Assembly: GCA_027186245.1 (NCBI GenBank)
Contig: CP114481.1
Coordinates: 34,503,501-34,567,500, forward strand
Source of the DNA: Coriaria nepalensis
Taxonomy: Eukaryota > Streptophyta > Magnoliopsida > Cucurbitales > Coriariaceae
Reading direction: 5' to 3'
DNA length: 64,000 nt
How positions within the stretch are numbered: position 1 is the stretch's first letter; each line of letters opens with the position of its first letter. The notes under the pieces are model-generated. The model was not told where the DNA came from, did no database searches, and saw only the letters and a program-made list of their open reading frames with translations. Shown here in pieces: positions 26,816-41,100 of this stretch. The position numbers and the translations under genes were made by a program.

Positions 26816-27951
26816 TTGCATAACTTGCAAATGATCATTGCAAGGAAAGTGTGCATTCGTTTAACCTTAAAATCATTTCAATGAGTCATTTCAAGTCAAT
26901 AACTTATTTCAAAGCAATCCGAACGAATTCCAATTTCGCACTACAAACACAACTTTTGTGCATAACTTGCAAATGATCATTGCAAGGAAAGTGTGCATTC
27001 GTTTAAAATTAAAATCATTTCAATGAGTCCTTTCAAGTCAATAACTTATTTCGGAGCAAGTCGAACGAATTCTAGTTTTGCACTACAGACATAACTTTTG
27101 TGCATAACTTGCAAATGATCATTGCAAGGAAAGTGTGCATTCGTTTAACCTTAAAATCATTTCAATGAGTCATTTCAAGTCAATAACTTATTTCAAAGCA
27201 AGTCGAACGTATTCTAGTTTTGCACTACAGACACAACTTTGGTGCATAACTTGCAAATGATCCTTGGAAGGAAGGTGTGCATTCGTTTAACCTTAAAATC
27301 ATTTCAATGAGTCATTTCAAGTCAATAACTTATTTCAAAGCAATTCGAACGAATTGTAGTTTTGCACTACAGAGACAACTTTTGTGCATAACTTGCAAAT
27401 GTTCATTGCAAGGAAAGTGTGCATTCGTTTAAAATTAAAATCATTTCAATGAGTCCTTTCAAGTCAATAACTTATTTTAAAGCAAGTCGAACGTATTCTA
27501 GTTTTGCACTACAGACACAACTTCTGTGCATAACTTGCAAATGATCATTGCAAAGAAAGTGTGCATTTGTTTACCCTTAAAATCATTTCAATGAGTCATT
27601 TCAAGTCAATAACTTATTTCAAAGCAATTCGAACGAATTCTTGTTTTGCACTACAGACACAACTTTTGTGCATAACTTGCAAATGATCATTGCAAGGAAA
27701 GTGTGCATTCGTTTAACCTTAAAATCATTTCAATGAGTCATTTCAAGTCAATAACTTATTTCAAAGCAAGTCGAACGTATTCTAGTTTTACACTACAGAC
27801 ACAACTTTGGTGCATAACTTGCAAATGATCATTGCAAGGAAAGTGTGCATTCGTTTAACCTTAAAATCATTTCAATGAGTCATTTCAAGTCAATAACTTA
27901 TTTCGAAGCAAGTCGAACGTATTCCAGTTTTGCACTACAGACACAACTTTT

Positions 27952-28094
27952 GTGCATAACTTGCAAATGATCATTGCAAGGAAAGTCTGCATTCGTGTAA
28001 AATTAAAATCATTTCAATGAGTCATTTCAAGTCAATAACTTATTTCAAAGCAATTCGAAAGAATTCTAGTTTTGCACTACAGACATAACTTTTT
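27952..28094. repeat. 143-bp T-run monomer, repeat copy 1, second site
   Basis: Same T insertion and A109 as the first site, but with A73 (TCATTTC). It is equivalent to the monomers at 30510-30652 and 33068-33210. The A73/C73 difference separates the two sites within each 18-monomer unit and shows that the unit is a true 18-mer, not a 9-mer. Confidence 0.9.
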
Positions 28095-29230
28095 TTGCAT
28101 AACTTGCAAATGATCATTGCAAGGAAAGTGTGCATTCGTTTAACCTTAAAATCATTTCAATGAGTCATTTCAAGTCAATAACTTATTTCAAAGCAATCCG
28201 AACGAATTCCAATTTCGCACTACAAACACAACTTTTGTGCATAACTTGCAAATGATCATTGCAAGGAAAGTGTGCATTCGTTTAAAATTAAAATCATTTC
28301 AATGAGTCCTTTCAAGTCAATAACTTATTTCAAAGCAATTCGAACGAATTCTAGTTTTGCACTACAGACATTACTTTTGTACATAACTTGCAAATGATCA
28401 TTGCAAAGAAAGTGTGCATTCGTTTAACCTCAAAATCATTTCAATGAGTCATTTCAAGTCAATAACTTATTTTAAAGCAAGTCGAACGTATTCTAGTTTT
28501 GCACTACAGACACAACTTTGGGGCATAACTTGCAAATGATCCTTGCAACGAAAGTGTGCATTCGTTTAACCTTAAAATCATTTCAATGAATCATTTCAAG
28601 TCAATAACTTATTTCAAAGCAAGTCGAACGTATTCTAGTTTTACACTACAGACATAACTTTTGTGCATAACTTGCAAATGATCATTGCAAGGAAAGTATG
28701 CATTCGTTTAACCATAAAATCATTTCAATGAGTCATTTCAAGTCAATAACTTATTTCGAAGCAATTCGAACGAATTCTAGTTTTGCACTACAGACACAAC
28801 TTTTGTGCATAACTTGCAAATGATCATTGCAAGGAAAGTGTGCATTCGTTTAACCTTAAAATCATTTCAATGAGTCCTTTCAAGTCAATAACTTATTTCA
28901 AAGCAAGTCGAACGTATTCTAGTTTTACACTACACACACAACTTTGGTGCATAACTTGCAAATGATCATTGCAAGGAAAGTGTGCATTCGTTTAAAATTA
29001 AAATCATTTCAATGAGTCCTTTCAAGTCAATAACTTATTTCGAAGCAAGTCGAACGAATTCTAATTTCGCACTACAAACACAACTTTTGTGCATAACTTG
29101 CAAATGATCATTGCAAGGAAAGTGTGCATTCGTTTAAAATTAAAATCATTTCAATGAGTCCTTTCAAGTCAATAACTTATTTCGGAGCAAGTCGAACGAA
29201 TTCTAGTTTTGCACTACAGACATAACTTTT

Positions 29231-29373
29231 GTGCATAACTTGCAAATGATCATTGCAAGGAAAGTCTGCATTCGTGTAAAATTAAAATCATTTCAATGAG
29301 TCCTTTCAAGTCAATAACTTATTTCAAAGCAATTCGAAAGAATTCTAGTTTTGCACTACAGACATAACTTTTT
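29231..29373. repeat. 143-bp T-run monomer, repeat copy 2, first site
   Basis: T-run insertion with C73 and A109, identical in type to 26673-26815. Confidence 0.9.
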
Positions 29374-30509
29374 TTGCATAACTTGCAAATGATCATTGCA
29401 AGGAAAGTGTGCATTCGTTTAACCTTAAAATCATTTCAATGAGTCATTTCAAGTCAATAACTTATTTCAAAGCAATCCGAACGAATTCCAATTTCGCACT
29501 ACAAACACAACTTTTGTGCATAACTTGCAAATGATCATTGCAAGGAAAGTGTGCATTCGTTTAAAATTAAAATCATTTCAATGAGTCCTTTCAAGTCAAT
29601 AACTTATTTCGGAGCAAGTCGAACGAATTCTAGTTTTGCACTACAGACATAACTTTTGTGCATAACTTGCAAATGATCATTGCAAGGAAAGTGTGCATTC
29701 GTTTAACCTTAAAATCATTTCAATGAGTCATTTCAAGTCAATAACTTATTTCAAAGCAAGTCGAACGTATTCTAGTTTTGCACTACAGACACAACTTTGG
29801 TGCATAACTTGCAAATGATCCTTGGAAGGAAGGTGTGCATTCGTTTAACCTTAAAATCATTTCAATGAGTCATTTCAAGTCAATAACTTATTTCAAAGCA
29901 ATTCGAACGAATTGTAGTTTTGCACTACAGAGACAACTTTTGTGCATAACTTGCAAATGTTCATTGCAAGGAAAGTGTGCATTCGTTTAAAATTAAAATC
30001 ATTTCAATGAGTCCTTTCAAGTCAATAACTTATTTTAAAGCAAGTCGAACGTATTCTAGTTTTGCACTACAGACACAACTTCTGTGCATAACTTGCAAAT
30101 GATCATTGCAAAGAAAGTGTGCATTTGTTTACCCTTAAAATCATTTCAATGAGTCATTTCAAGTCAATAACTTATTTCAAAGCAATTCGAACGAATTCTT
30201 GTTTTGCACTACAGACACAACTTTTGTGCATAACTTGCAAATGATCATTGCAAGGAAAGTGTGTATTCGTTTAACCTTAAAATCATTTCAATGAGTCATT
30301 TCAAGTCAATAACTTATTTCAAAGCAAGTCGAACGTATTCTAGTTTTACACTACAGACACAACTTTGGTGCATAACTTGCAAATGATCATTGCAAGGAAA
30401 GTGTGCATTCGTTTAACCTTAAAATCATTTCAATGAGTCATTTCAAGTCAATAACTTATTTCGAAGCAAGTCGAACGTATTCCAGTTTTGCACTACAGAC
30501 ACAACTTTT

Positions 30510-30652
30510 GTGCATAACTTGCAAATGATCATTGCAAGGAAAGTCTGCATTCGTGTAAAATTAAAATCATTTCAATGAGTCATTTCAAGTCAATAACTTA
30601 TTTCAAAGCAATTCGAAAGAATTCTAGTTTTGCACTACAGACATAACTTTTT
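30510..30652. repeat. 143-bp T-run monomer, repeat copy 2, second site
   Basis: T-run insertion with A73 and A109, identical in type to 27952-28094. Confidence 0.9.
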
Positions 30653-31788
30653 TTGCATAACTTGCAAATGATCATTGCAAGGAAAGTGTGCATTCGTTTA
30701 ACCTTAAAATCATTTCAATGAGTCATTTCAAGTCAATAACTTATTTCAAAGCAATCCGAACGAATTCCAATTTCGCACTACAAACACAACTTTTGTGCAT
30801 AACTTGCAAATGATCATTGCAAGGAAAGTGTGCATTCGTTTAAAATTAAAATCATTTCAATGAGTCCTTTCAAGTCAATAACTTATTTCAAAGCAATTCG
30901 AACGAATTCTAGTTTTGCACTACAGACATTACTTTTGTACATAACTTGCAAATGATCATTGCAAAGAAAGTGTGCATTCGTTTAACCTCAAAATCATTTC
31001 AATGAGTCATTTCAAGTCAATAACTTATTTTAAAGCAAGTCGAACGTATTCTAGTTTTGCACTACAGACACAACTTTGGGGCATAACTTGCAAATGATCC
31101 TTGCAACGAAAGTGTGCATTCGTTTAACCTTAAAATCATTTCAATGAATCATTTCAAGTCAATAACTTATTTCAAAGCAAGTCGAACGTATTCTAGTTTT
31201 ACACTACAGACATAACTTTTGTGCATAACTTGCAAATGATCATTGCAAGGAAAGTATGCATTCGTTTAACCATAAAATCATTTCAATGAGTCATTTCAAG
31301 TCAATAACTTATTTCGAAGCAATTCGAACGAATTCTAGTTTTGCACTACAGACACAACTTTTGTGCATAACTTGCAAATGATCATTGCAAGGAAAGTGTG
31401 CATTCGTTTAACCTTAAAATCATTTCAATGAGTCCTTTCAAGTCAATAACTTATTTCAAAGCAAGTCGAACGTATTCTAGTTTTACACTACACACACAAC
31501 TTTGGTGCATAACTTGCAAATGATCATTGCAAGGAAAGTGTGCATTCGTTTAAAATTAAAATCATTTCAATGAGTCCTTTCAAGTCAATAACTTATTTCG
31601 AAGCAAGTCGAACGAATTCTAATTTCGCACTACAAACACAACTTTTGTGCATAACTTGCAAATGATCATTGCAAGGAAAGTGTGCATTCGTTTAAAATTA
31701 AAATCATTTCAATGAGTCCTTTCAAGTCAATAACTTATTTCGGAGCAAGTCGAACGAATTCTAGTTTTGCACTACAGACATAACTTTT

Positions 31789-31931
31789 GTGCATAACTTG
31801 CAAATGATCATTGCAAGGAAAGTCTGCATTCGTGTAAAATTAAAATCATTTCAATGAGTCCTTTCAAGTCAATAACTTATTTCAAAGCAATTCGAAAGAA
31901 TTCTAGTTTTGCACTACAGACATAACTTTTT
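31789..31931. repeat. 143-bp T-run monomer, repeat copy 3, first site
   Basis: T-run insertion with C73 and A109, 2558 bp after its copy-2 equivalent. Confidence 0.9.
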
Positions 31932-33067
31932 TTGCATAACTTGCAAATGATCATTGCAAGGAAAGTGTGCATTCGTTTAACCTTAAAATCATTTCAATGA
32001 GTCATTTCAAGTCAATAACTTATTTCAAAGCAATCCGAACGAATTCCAATTTCGCACTACAAACACAACTTTTGTGCATAACTTGCAAATGATCATTGCA
32101 AGGAAAGTGTGCATTCGTTTAAAATTAAAATCATTTCAATGAGTCCTTTCAAGTCAATAACTTATTTCGGAGCAAGTCGAACGAATTCTAGTTTTGCACT
32201 ACAGACATAACTTTTGTGCATAACTTGCAAATGATCATTGCAAGGAAAGTGTGCATTCGTTTAACCTTAAAATCATTTCAATGAGTCATTTCAAGTCAAT
32301 AACTTATTTCAAAGCAAGTCGAACGTATTCTAGTTTTGCACTACAGACACAACTTTGGTGCATAACTTGCAAATGATCCTTGGAAGGAAGGTGTGCATTC
32401 GTTTAACCTTAAAATCATTTCAATGAGTCATTTCAAGTCAATAACTTATTTCAAAGCAATTCGAACGAATTGTAGTTTTGCACTACAGAGACAACTTTTG
32501 TGCATAACTTGCAAATGTTCATTGCAAGGAAAGTGTGCATTCGTTTAAAATTAAAATCATTTCAATGAGTCCTTTCAAGTCAATAACTTATTTTAAAGCA
32601 AGTCGAACGTATTCTAGTTTTGCACTACAGACACAACTTCTGTGCATAACTTGCAAATGATCATTGCAAAGAAAGTGTGCATTTGTTTACCCTTAAAATC
32701 ATTTCAATGAGTCATTTCAAGTCAATAACTTATTTCAAAGCAATTCGAACGAATTCTTGTTTTGCACTACAGACACAACTTTTGTGCATAACTTGCAAAT
32801 GATCATTGCAAGGAAAGTGTGCATTCGTTTAACCTTAAAATCATTTCAATGAGTCATTTCAAGTCAATAACTTATTTCAAAGCAAGTCGAACGTATTCTA
32901 GTTTTACACTACAGACACAACTTTGGTGCATAACTTGCAAATGATCATTGCAAGGAAAGTGTGCATTCGTTTAACCTTAAAATCATTTCAATGAGTCATT
33001 TCAAGTCAATAACTTATTTCGAAGCAAGTCGAACGTATTCCAGTTTTGCACTACAGACACAACTTTT

Positions 33068-33210
33068 GTGCATAACTTGCAAATGATCATTGCAAGGAAA
33101 GTCTGCATTCGTGTAAAATTAAAATCATTTCAATGAGTCATTTCAAGTCAATAACTTATTTCAAAGCAATTCGAAAGAATTCTAGTTTTGCACTACAGAC
33201 ATAACTTTTT
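33068..33210. repeat. 143-bp T-run monomer, repeat copy 3, second site (last in window)
   Basis: T-run insertion with A73 and A109. It is the rightmost of the seven. The next expected site, near 34347, carries an ordinary C50C51 monomer, which marks the end of the 18-monomer zone. Confidence 0.9.
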
Positions 33211-34346
33211 TTGCATAACTTGCAAATGATCATTGCAAGGAAAGTGTGCATTCGTTTAACCTTAAAATCATTTCAATGAGTCATTTCAAGTCAATAACTT
33301 ATTTCAAAGCAATCCGAACGAATTCCAATTTCGCACTACAAACACAACTTTTGTGCATAACTTGCAAATGATCATTGCAAGGAAAGTGTGCATTCGTTTA
33401 AAATTAAAATCATTTCAATGAGTCCTTTCAAGTCAATAACTTATTTCAAAGCAATTCGAACGAATTCTAGTTTTGCACTACAGACATTACTTTTGTACAT
33501 AACTTGCAAATGATCATTGCAAAGAAAGTGTGCATTCGTTTAAACTCAAAATCATTTCAATGAGTCATTTCAAGTCAATAACTTATTTTAAAGCAAGTCG
33601 AACGTATTCTAGTTTTGCACTACAGACACAACTTTGGGGCATAACTTGCAAATGATCCTTGCAACGAAAGTGTGCATTCGTTTAACCTTAAAATCATTTC
33701 AATGAGTCATTTCAAGTCAATAACTTATTTCAAAGCAAGTCGAACGTATTCTAGTTTTACACTACAGACATAACTTTTGTGCATAACTTGCAAATGATCA
33801 TTGCAAGGAAAGTATGCATTCGTTTAACCATAAAATCATTTCAATGAGTCATTTCAAGTCAATAACTTATTTCGAAGCAATTCGAACGAATTCTAGTTTT
33901 GCACTACAGACACAACTTTTGTGCATAACTTGCAAATGATCATTGCAAGGAAAGTGTGCATTCGTTTAACCTTAAAATCATTTCAATGAGTCCTTTCAAG
34001 TCAATAACTTATTTCAAAGCAAGTCGAACGTATTCTAGTTTTACACTACAGACACGACTTTGGTGCATAACTTGCAAATGATCATTGCAAGGAAAGTGTG
34101 CATTCGTTTAAAATTAAAATCATGTCAATGAGTACTTTCAAGTCAATAACTTATTTCGAAGCAAGTCGAACGAATTCTAATTTCGCACTACAAACACAAC
34201 TTTTGTGCATAACTTGCAAATGATCATTGCAAGGAAAGTGTGCATTCGTTTAAAATTAAAATCATTTCAATGAGTCCTTTCAAGTCAATAACTTATTTCG
34301 GAGCAAGTCGAACGAATTCTAGTTTTGCACTACAGACATAACTTTT

Positions 34347-37300
34347 GTGCATAACTTGCAAATGATCATTGCAAGGAAAGTGTGCATTCGTTTAACCTTA
34401 AAATCATTTCAATGAGTCATTTCAAGTCAATAACTTATTTCAAAGCAAGTCGAACGTATTCTAGTTTTGCACTACAGACACAACTTTGGTGCATAACTTG
34501 CAAATGATCCTTGCAAGGAAAGTGTGCATTCGTTTAACCTTAAAATCATTTCAATGAGTCATTTCAACTCAATAACTTATTTCAAAGCAATTCGAACGAA
34601 TTGTAGTTTTGCACTACAGAGACAACTTTTGTGCATAACTTGCAAATGTTCATTGCAAGGAAAGTGTGCATTCGTTTAAAATTAAAATCATTTCAATGAG
34701 TCCTTTCAAGTCAATCACTTATTTCGGAGCAAGTCGAACGAATTCTAGTTTTGCACTACAGACATAACTTCTGTGCATAACTTGCAAATGATCATTGCAA
34801 GGAAAGTGTGCATTCGTTTAACCTTAAAATCATTTCAATGAGTCATTTCAAGTCAATAACTTATTTCATAGCAAGTCGAACGTATTCTAGTTTTGCACTA
34901 CAGACACAACTTTTGTGCATAACTTGCAAATGATCATTGCAAGGAAGGTGTGCATTCGTTTAACCTTAAAATCATTTCAATGAGTCCTTTCAAGTCAATA
35001 ACTTATTTCGGAGCAAGTCGAACGAATTCTAGTTTTGCACTACAGACATAACTTTTGTGCATAACTTGCAAATGATCATTGCAAGGAAAGTGTGCATTCG
35101 TTTAACCTTAAAATCATTTCAATGAGTCATTTCAAGTCAATAACTTATTTCAAAGCAAGTCGAACGTATTCTAGTTTTGCACTACAGACACAACTTCTGT
35201 GCATAACTTGCAAATGATCATTGCAAAGAAAGTGTGCATTCGTTTACCCTTAAAATCATTTCAATGAGTCATTTCAAGTCAATAACTTATTTCAAAGCAA
35301 TTCGAACGAATTCTAGTTTTGCACTACAGACACAACTTTTGTGCATAACATGCAAATGATCATTGCAAGGAAAGTGTGCATTCGTTTAACCTTAAAATCA
35401 TTTCAATGAGTCATTTCAAGTCAATAACTTATTTCAAAGCAATTCGAACGAATTGTAGTTTTGCACTACAGAGACAACTTTTGTGCATAACTTGCAAATG
35501 TTCATTGCAAGGAAAGTGTGCATTCGTTTAAAATTAAAATCATTTCAATGAGTCCTTTCAAGTCAATAACTTATTTCGGAGCAAGTCGAACGAATTCTAG
35601 TTTTGCACTACAGACATAACTTCTGTGCATAACTTGCAAATGATCATTGCAAGGAAAGTGTGCATTCGTTTAACGTTAAAATCATTTCAATGAGTCATTT
35701 CAAGTCAATAACTTATTTCATAGCAAGTCGAACGTATTCTAGTTTTGCACTACAGACACAACTTTTGTGCATAACTTGCAAATGATCATTGCAGGGAAGG
35801 TGTGCATTCGTTTAACCTTAAAATCATTTTAATGAGTCCTTTCAAGTCAATAACTTATTTCGGAGCAAGTCGAACGAATTCTAGTTTTGCACTACAGACA
35901 TAACTTTTGTGCATAACTTGCAAATGATCATTGCAAGGAAAGTGTGCATTCGTTTAATCTTAAAATCATTTCAATGAGTCATTTCAAGTCAATAACTTAT
36001 TTCAAAGCAAGTCGAACGTATTCTAGTTTTGCACTACAGACACAACTTCTGTGCATAACTTGCAAATGATCATTGCAAAGAAAGTGTGCATTCGTTTACC
36101 CTTAAAATCATTTCAATGAGTCATTTCAAGTCAATAACTTATTTCAAAGCAATTCGAACGAATTCTAGTTTTGCACTACAGACACAACTTTTGTGCATAA
36201 CATGCAAATGATCATTGCAAGGAAAGTGTGCATTCGTTTAACCTTAAAATCATTTCAATGAGTCATTTCAAGTCAATAACTTATTTCAAAGCAAGTCGAA
36301 CGTATTCTAGTTTTACACTACAGACACAACTTTGGTGCATAACTTGCAAATGATCATTGCAAGGAAAGTATGCATTCGTTTAACCTTAAAATCATTTCAA
36401 TGAGTCATTTCAAGTCAATAACTTATTTCGAAGCAAGTCGAACGTATTCTAGTTTTGCACTACAGACACAACTTTTGTGCATAACTTGCAAATGATCATT
36501 GCAAGGAAAGTGTGCATTCGTTTAACCTTAAAATCATTTCAATGAGTCCTTTCAAGTCAATAACTTATTTCGGAGCAAGTCGAACGAATTGTAGTTTTGC
36601 ACTACAGACATAACTTTTGTGCATAACTTGCAAATGATCATTGCAAGGAAAGTGTGCATTCGTTTAACCTTAAAATCATTTCAATGAGTCATTTCAAGTC
36701 AATAACTTATTTCAAAGCAAGTCGAACGTATTCTAGTTTTGCACTACAGACACAACTTCTGTGCATAACTTGCAAATGATCATTGCAAAGAAAGTGTGCA
36801 TTCGTTTTACCTTAAAATCATTTCAATGAGTCATTTCAAGTCAATAACTTATTTCGAAGCAAGTCGAACGTATTCTAGTTTTGCACTACAGACACAACTT
36901 TTGTGCATAACCTGCAAATGATCATTGCAAGGAAAGTCTGCATTCGTGTAAAATTAAAATCATTTCAATGAGTCCTTTCAAGTCAATAACTTATTTCGGA
37001 GCAAGTCGAACGAATTCTAGTTTTGCACTACAGACATAACTTCTGTGCATAACTTGCAAATGATCATTGCAAGGAAAGTGTGCGTTCGTTTAACCTTAAA
37101 ATCATTTCAATGAGTCATTTCAAGTCAATAACTTATTTCATAGCAAGTCGAACGTTTTCTAGTTTTGCACTACAGACACAACTTTTGTGCATAACTTGCA
37201 AATGATCATTGCAAGGAAGGTGTGCATTCGTTTAACCTTAAAATCATTTCAATGAGTCCTTTCAAGTCAATAACTTATTTCGGAGCAAGTCGAACGAATT

Positions 37301-38180
37301 CTAGTTTTGCACTACAGACATAACTTTTGTGCATAACTTGCAAATGATCATTGCAAGGAAAGTGTGCATTCGTTTAACCTTAAAATCATTTCAATGAGTC
37401 ATTTCAAGTCAATAACTTATTTCGAAGCAAGTCGAACGTATTCTAGTTTTGCACTACAGACACAACTTTTGTGCATAACTTGCAAATGATCATTGCAAGG
37501 AAAGTGTGCATTCGTTTAACCTTAAAATCATTTCAATGAGTCCTTTCAAGTCAATAACTTATTTCGGAGCAAGTCGAACGAATTGTAGTTTTGCACTACA
37601 GACATAACTTTTGTGCATAACTTGCGAATGATCATTGCAAGGAAAGTGTGCATTCGTTTAACCTTAAAATCATTTCAATGAGTCATTTCAAGTCAATAAC
37701 TTATTTGAAAGCAAGTCGAACGTATTCTAGTTTTGCACTACAGACACAACTTCTGTGCATAACTTGCAAATGATCATTGCAAAGAAAGTGTGCATTCGTT
37801 TAACCTTAAAATCATTTCAATGAGTCATTTCAAGTCAATAACTTATTTCGAAGCAAGTCGAACGTATTCTAGTTTTGCACTACAGACACAACTTTTGTGC
37901 ATAACCTGCAAATGATCATTGCAAGGAAAGTCTGCATTCGTGTAAAATTAAAATCATTTCAATGAGTCCTTTCAAGTCAATAACTTATTTCGGAGCAAGT
38001 CGAACGAATTCTAGTTTTGCACTACAGACATAACTTTTGTGCATAACTTGCAAATGATCATTGCAAGGAAAGTGTGCATTCGTTTAACCTTAAAATCATT
38101 TCAATGAGTCATTTCAAGTCAATAACTTATTTCAAAGCAAGTCGAACGTATTCTAGTTTTGCACTACAGACACAACTTCT
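34347..38180. repeat. Zone with 6-monomer and 7-monomer duplications
   Basis: About 34530-35410 recurs at 35380-36260 with an 852-bp shift (6 monomers): GAATTGTAG with AAATGTTC, and the octamer-type ACATGC at 35348/36200. About 36380-37030 recurs at 37370-38025 with a 994-bp shift (7 monomers): the AACCTGC variant at 36911/37905 and GGAGCAAGTCGAACGAATTG at 36585/37579. The copies differ by a few private substitutions. Confidence 0.75.
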
Positions 38181-41100
38181 GTGCATAACTTGCAAATGAT
38201 CATTGCAAAGAAAGTGTGCATTCGTTTAACCTTAAAATCATTTCAATGAGTCATTTCAAGTCAATAACTTATTTCGAAGCAAGTCGAACGTATTCTAGTT
38301 TTGCACTACAGACACAACTTTTGTGCATAACCTGCAAATGATCATTGCAAGGAAGGTGTGCATTCGTTTAACCTTAAAATCATTTCAATGAGTCCTTTCA
38401 AGTCAATAACTTATTTCAAAGCAAGTCGAACGTATTCTAGTTTTGCACTACAGACACAACTTCTGTGCATAACTTGCAAATGATCATTGCAAAGAAAGTG
38501 TGCATTCGTTTACCCTTAAAATCATTTCAATGAGTCATTTCAAGTCAATAACTTATTTCAAAGCAATTCGAACGAATTCTAGTTTTGCACTACAGACACA
38601 ACTTTTGTGCATAACATGCAAATGATCATTGCAAGGAAAGTGTGCATTCGTTTAACCTTAAAATCATTTCAATGAGTCCTTTCAAGTCAATAACTTATTT
38701 CGGAGCAAGTCGAACGAATTGTAGTTTTGCACTACAGACATAACTTTTGTGCATAACTTGCAAATGATCATTGCAAGGAAAGTGTGCATTCGTTTAACCT
38801 TAAAATCATTTCAATGAGTCATTTCAAGTCAATAACTTATTTCAAAGCAAGTCGAACGTATTCTAGTTTTACACTACAGACACAACTTTTGTGCATAACT
38901 TGCAAATGATCATTGCAAGGAAAGTCTGCATTCGTGTAAAATTAAAATCATTTCAATGAGTCCTTTCAAGTCAATAACTTATTTCAAAGCAATTTGAACG
39001 AATTCTAGTTTTGCACTACAGACATAACTTTTGTGCATAACTTGCAAATGATCATTGCAAGGAAAGTGTGCATTCGTTTAACCTTAAAATCATTTCAATG
39101 AGTCATTTCAAGTCAATAACTTATTTCAAAGCAAGTCGAACGTATTCTAGTTTTGCACTACAGACACAACTTTGGGGCATAACTTGCAAATGATCCTTGC
39201 AACGAAAGTGTGCATTCGTTTAACCTTAAAATCATTTCAATGAGTCATTTCAAGTCAATAACTTATTTCAAAGCAAGTCGAACGTATTCTAGTTTTACAC
39301 TACAGACATAACTTTTGTGCATAACTTGCAAATGATCATTGCAAGGAAAGTATGCATTCGTTTAACCATAAAATCATTTCAATGAGTCATTTCAAGTCAA
39401 TAACTTATTTCGAAGCAATTCGAACGAATTCTAGTTTTGCACTACAGACACAACTTCTGTGCATAACTTGCAAATGATCATTGCAAAGAAAGTGTGCATT
39501 CGTTTAACCTTAAAATCATTTCAATGAGTCATTTCAAGTCAATAACTTATTTCGAAGCAAGTCGAACGTATTCTAGTTTTGCACTACAGACACAACTTTT
39601 GTGCATAACCTGCAAATGATCATTGCAAGGAAGGTGTGCATTCGTTTAACCTTAAAATCATTTCAATGAGTCCTTTCAAGTCAATAACTTATTTCAAAGC
39701 AAGTCGAACGTATTCTAGTTTTGCACTACAGACACAACTTCTGTGCATAACTTGCAAATGATCATTGCAAAGAAAGTGTGCATTCGTTTACCCTTAAAAT
39801 CATTTCAATGAGTCATTTCAAGTCAATAACTTATTTCAAAGCAATTCGAACGAATTCTAGTTTTGCACTACAGACACAACTTTTGTGCATAACATGCAAA
39901 TGATCATTGCAAGGAAAGTGTGCATTCGTTTAACCTTAAAATCATTTCAATGAGTCCTTTCAAGTCAATAACTTATTTCGGAGCAAGTCGAACGAATTGT
40001 AGTTTTGCACTACAGACATAACTTTTGTGCATAACTTGCAAATGATCATTGCAAGGAAAGTGTGCATTCGTTTAATCTTAAAATCATTTCAATGAGTCAT
40101 TTCAAGTCAATAACTTATTTCAAAGCAAGTCGAACGTATTCTAGTTTTACACTACAGACACAACTTTTGTGCATAACTTGCAAATGATCATTGCAAGGAA
40201 AGTCTGCATTCGTGTAAAATTAAAATCATTTCAATGAGTCCTTTCAAGTCAATAACTTATTTCAAAGCAATTTGAACGAATTCTAGTTTTGCACTACAGA
40301 CATAACTTTTGTGCATAACTTGCAAATGATCATTGCAAGGAAAGTGTGCATTCGTTTAACCTTAAAATCATTTCAATGAGTCATTTCAAGTCAATAACTT
40401 ATTTCAAAGCAAGTCGAACGTATTCTAGTTTTGCACTACAGACACAACTTTGGGGCATAACTTGCAAATGATCCTTGCAACGAAAGTGTGCATTCGTTTA
40501 ACCTTAAAATCATTTCAATGAGTCATTTCAAGTCAATAACTTATTTCAAAGCAAGTCGAACGTATTCTAGTTTTACACTACAGACATAACTTTTGTGCAT
40601 AACTTGCAAATGATCATTGCAAGGAAAGTATGCATTCGTTTAACCATAAAATCATTTCAATGAGTCATTTCAAGTCAATAACTTATTTCGAAGCAATTCG
40701 AACGAATTCTAGTTTTGCACTACAGACACAACTTCTGTGCATAACTTGCAAATGATCATTGCAAAGAAAGTGTGCATTCGTTTAACCTTAAAATCATTTC
40801 AATGAGTCATATCAAGTCAATAACTTATTTCGAAGCAAGTCGAACGTATTCTAGTTTTGCACTACAGACACAACTTTTGTGCATAACCTGCAAATGATCA
40901 TTGCAAGGAAGGTGTGCATTCGTTTAACCTTAAAATCATTTCAATGAGTCCTTTCAAGTCAATAACTTATTTCAAAGCAAGTCGAACGTATTCTAGTTTT
41001 GCACTACAGACACAACTTCTGTGCATAACTTGCAAATGATCATTGCAAAGAAAGTGTGCATTCGTTTACCCTTAAAATCATTTCAATGAGTCATTTCAAG

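Larger units (their letters stand above)
25741..34346. repeat. 18-monomer higher-order repeat, 2558-bp period, about 3.4 copies
   Basis: Markers recur exactly 2558 bp apart: TGGGGCAT at 25961, 28519, 31077, 33635; ACTACACACA at 26371 (28929, 31487), changed in the last copy near 34045; CATTAC at 25811/28369. The period is 18 x 142 + 2 because each unit contains two 143-bp T-run monomers nine monomers apart. Phased on these, the copies are 26673-29230, 29231-31788 and 31789-34346, with a partial copy from 25741. Substitutions private to some copies (ACCTCAAAATC in the later ones, GAATCATTTC lost in the last) give an internal genealogy. Confidence 0.92.
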
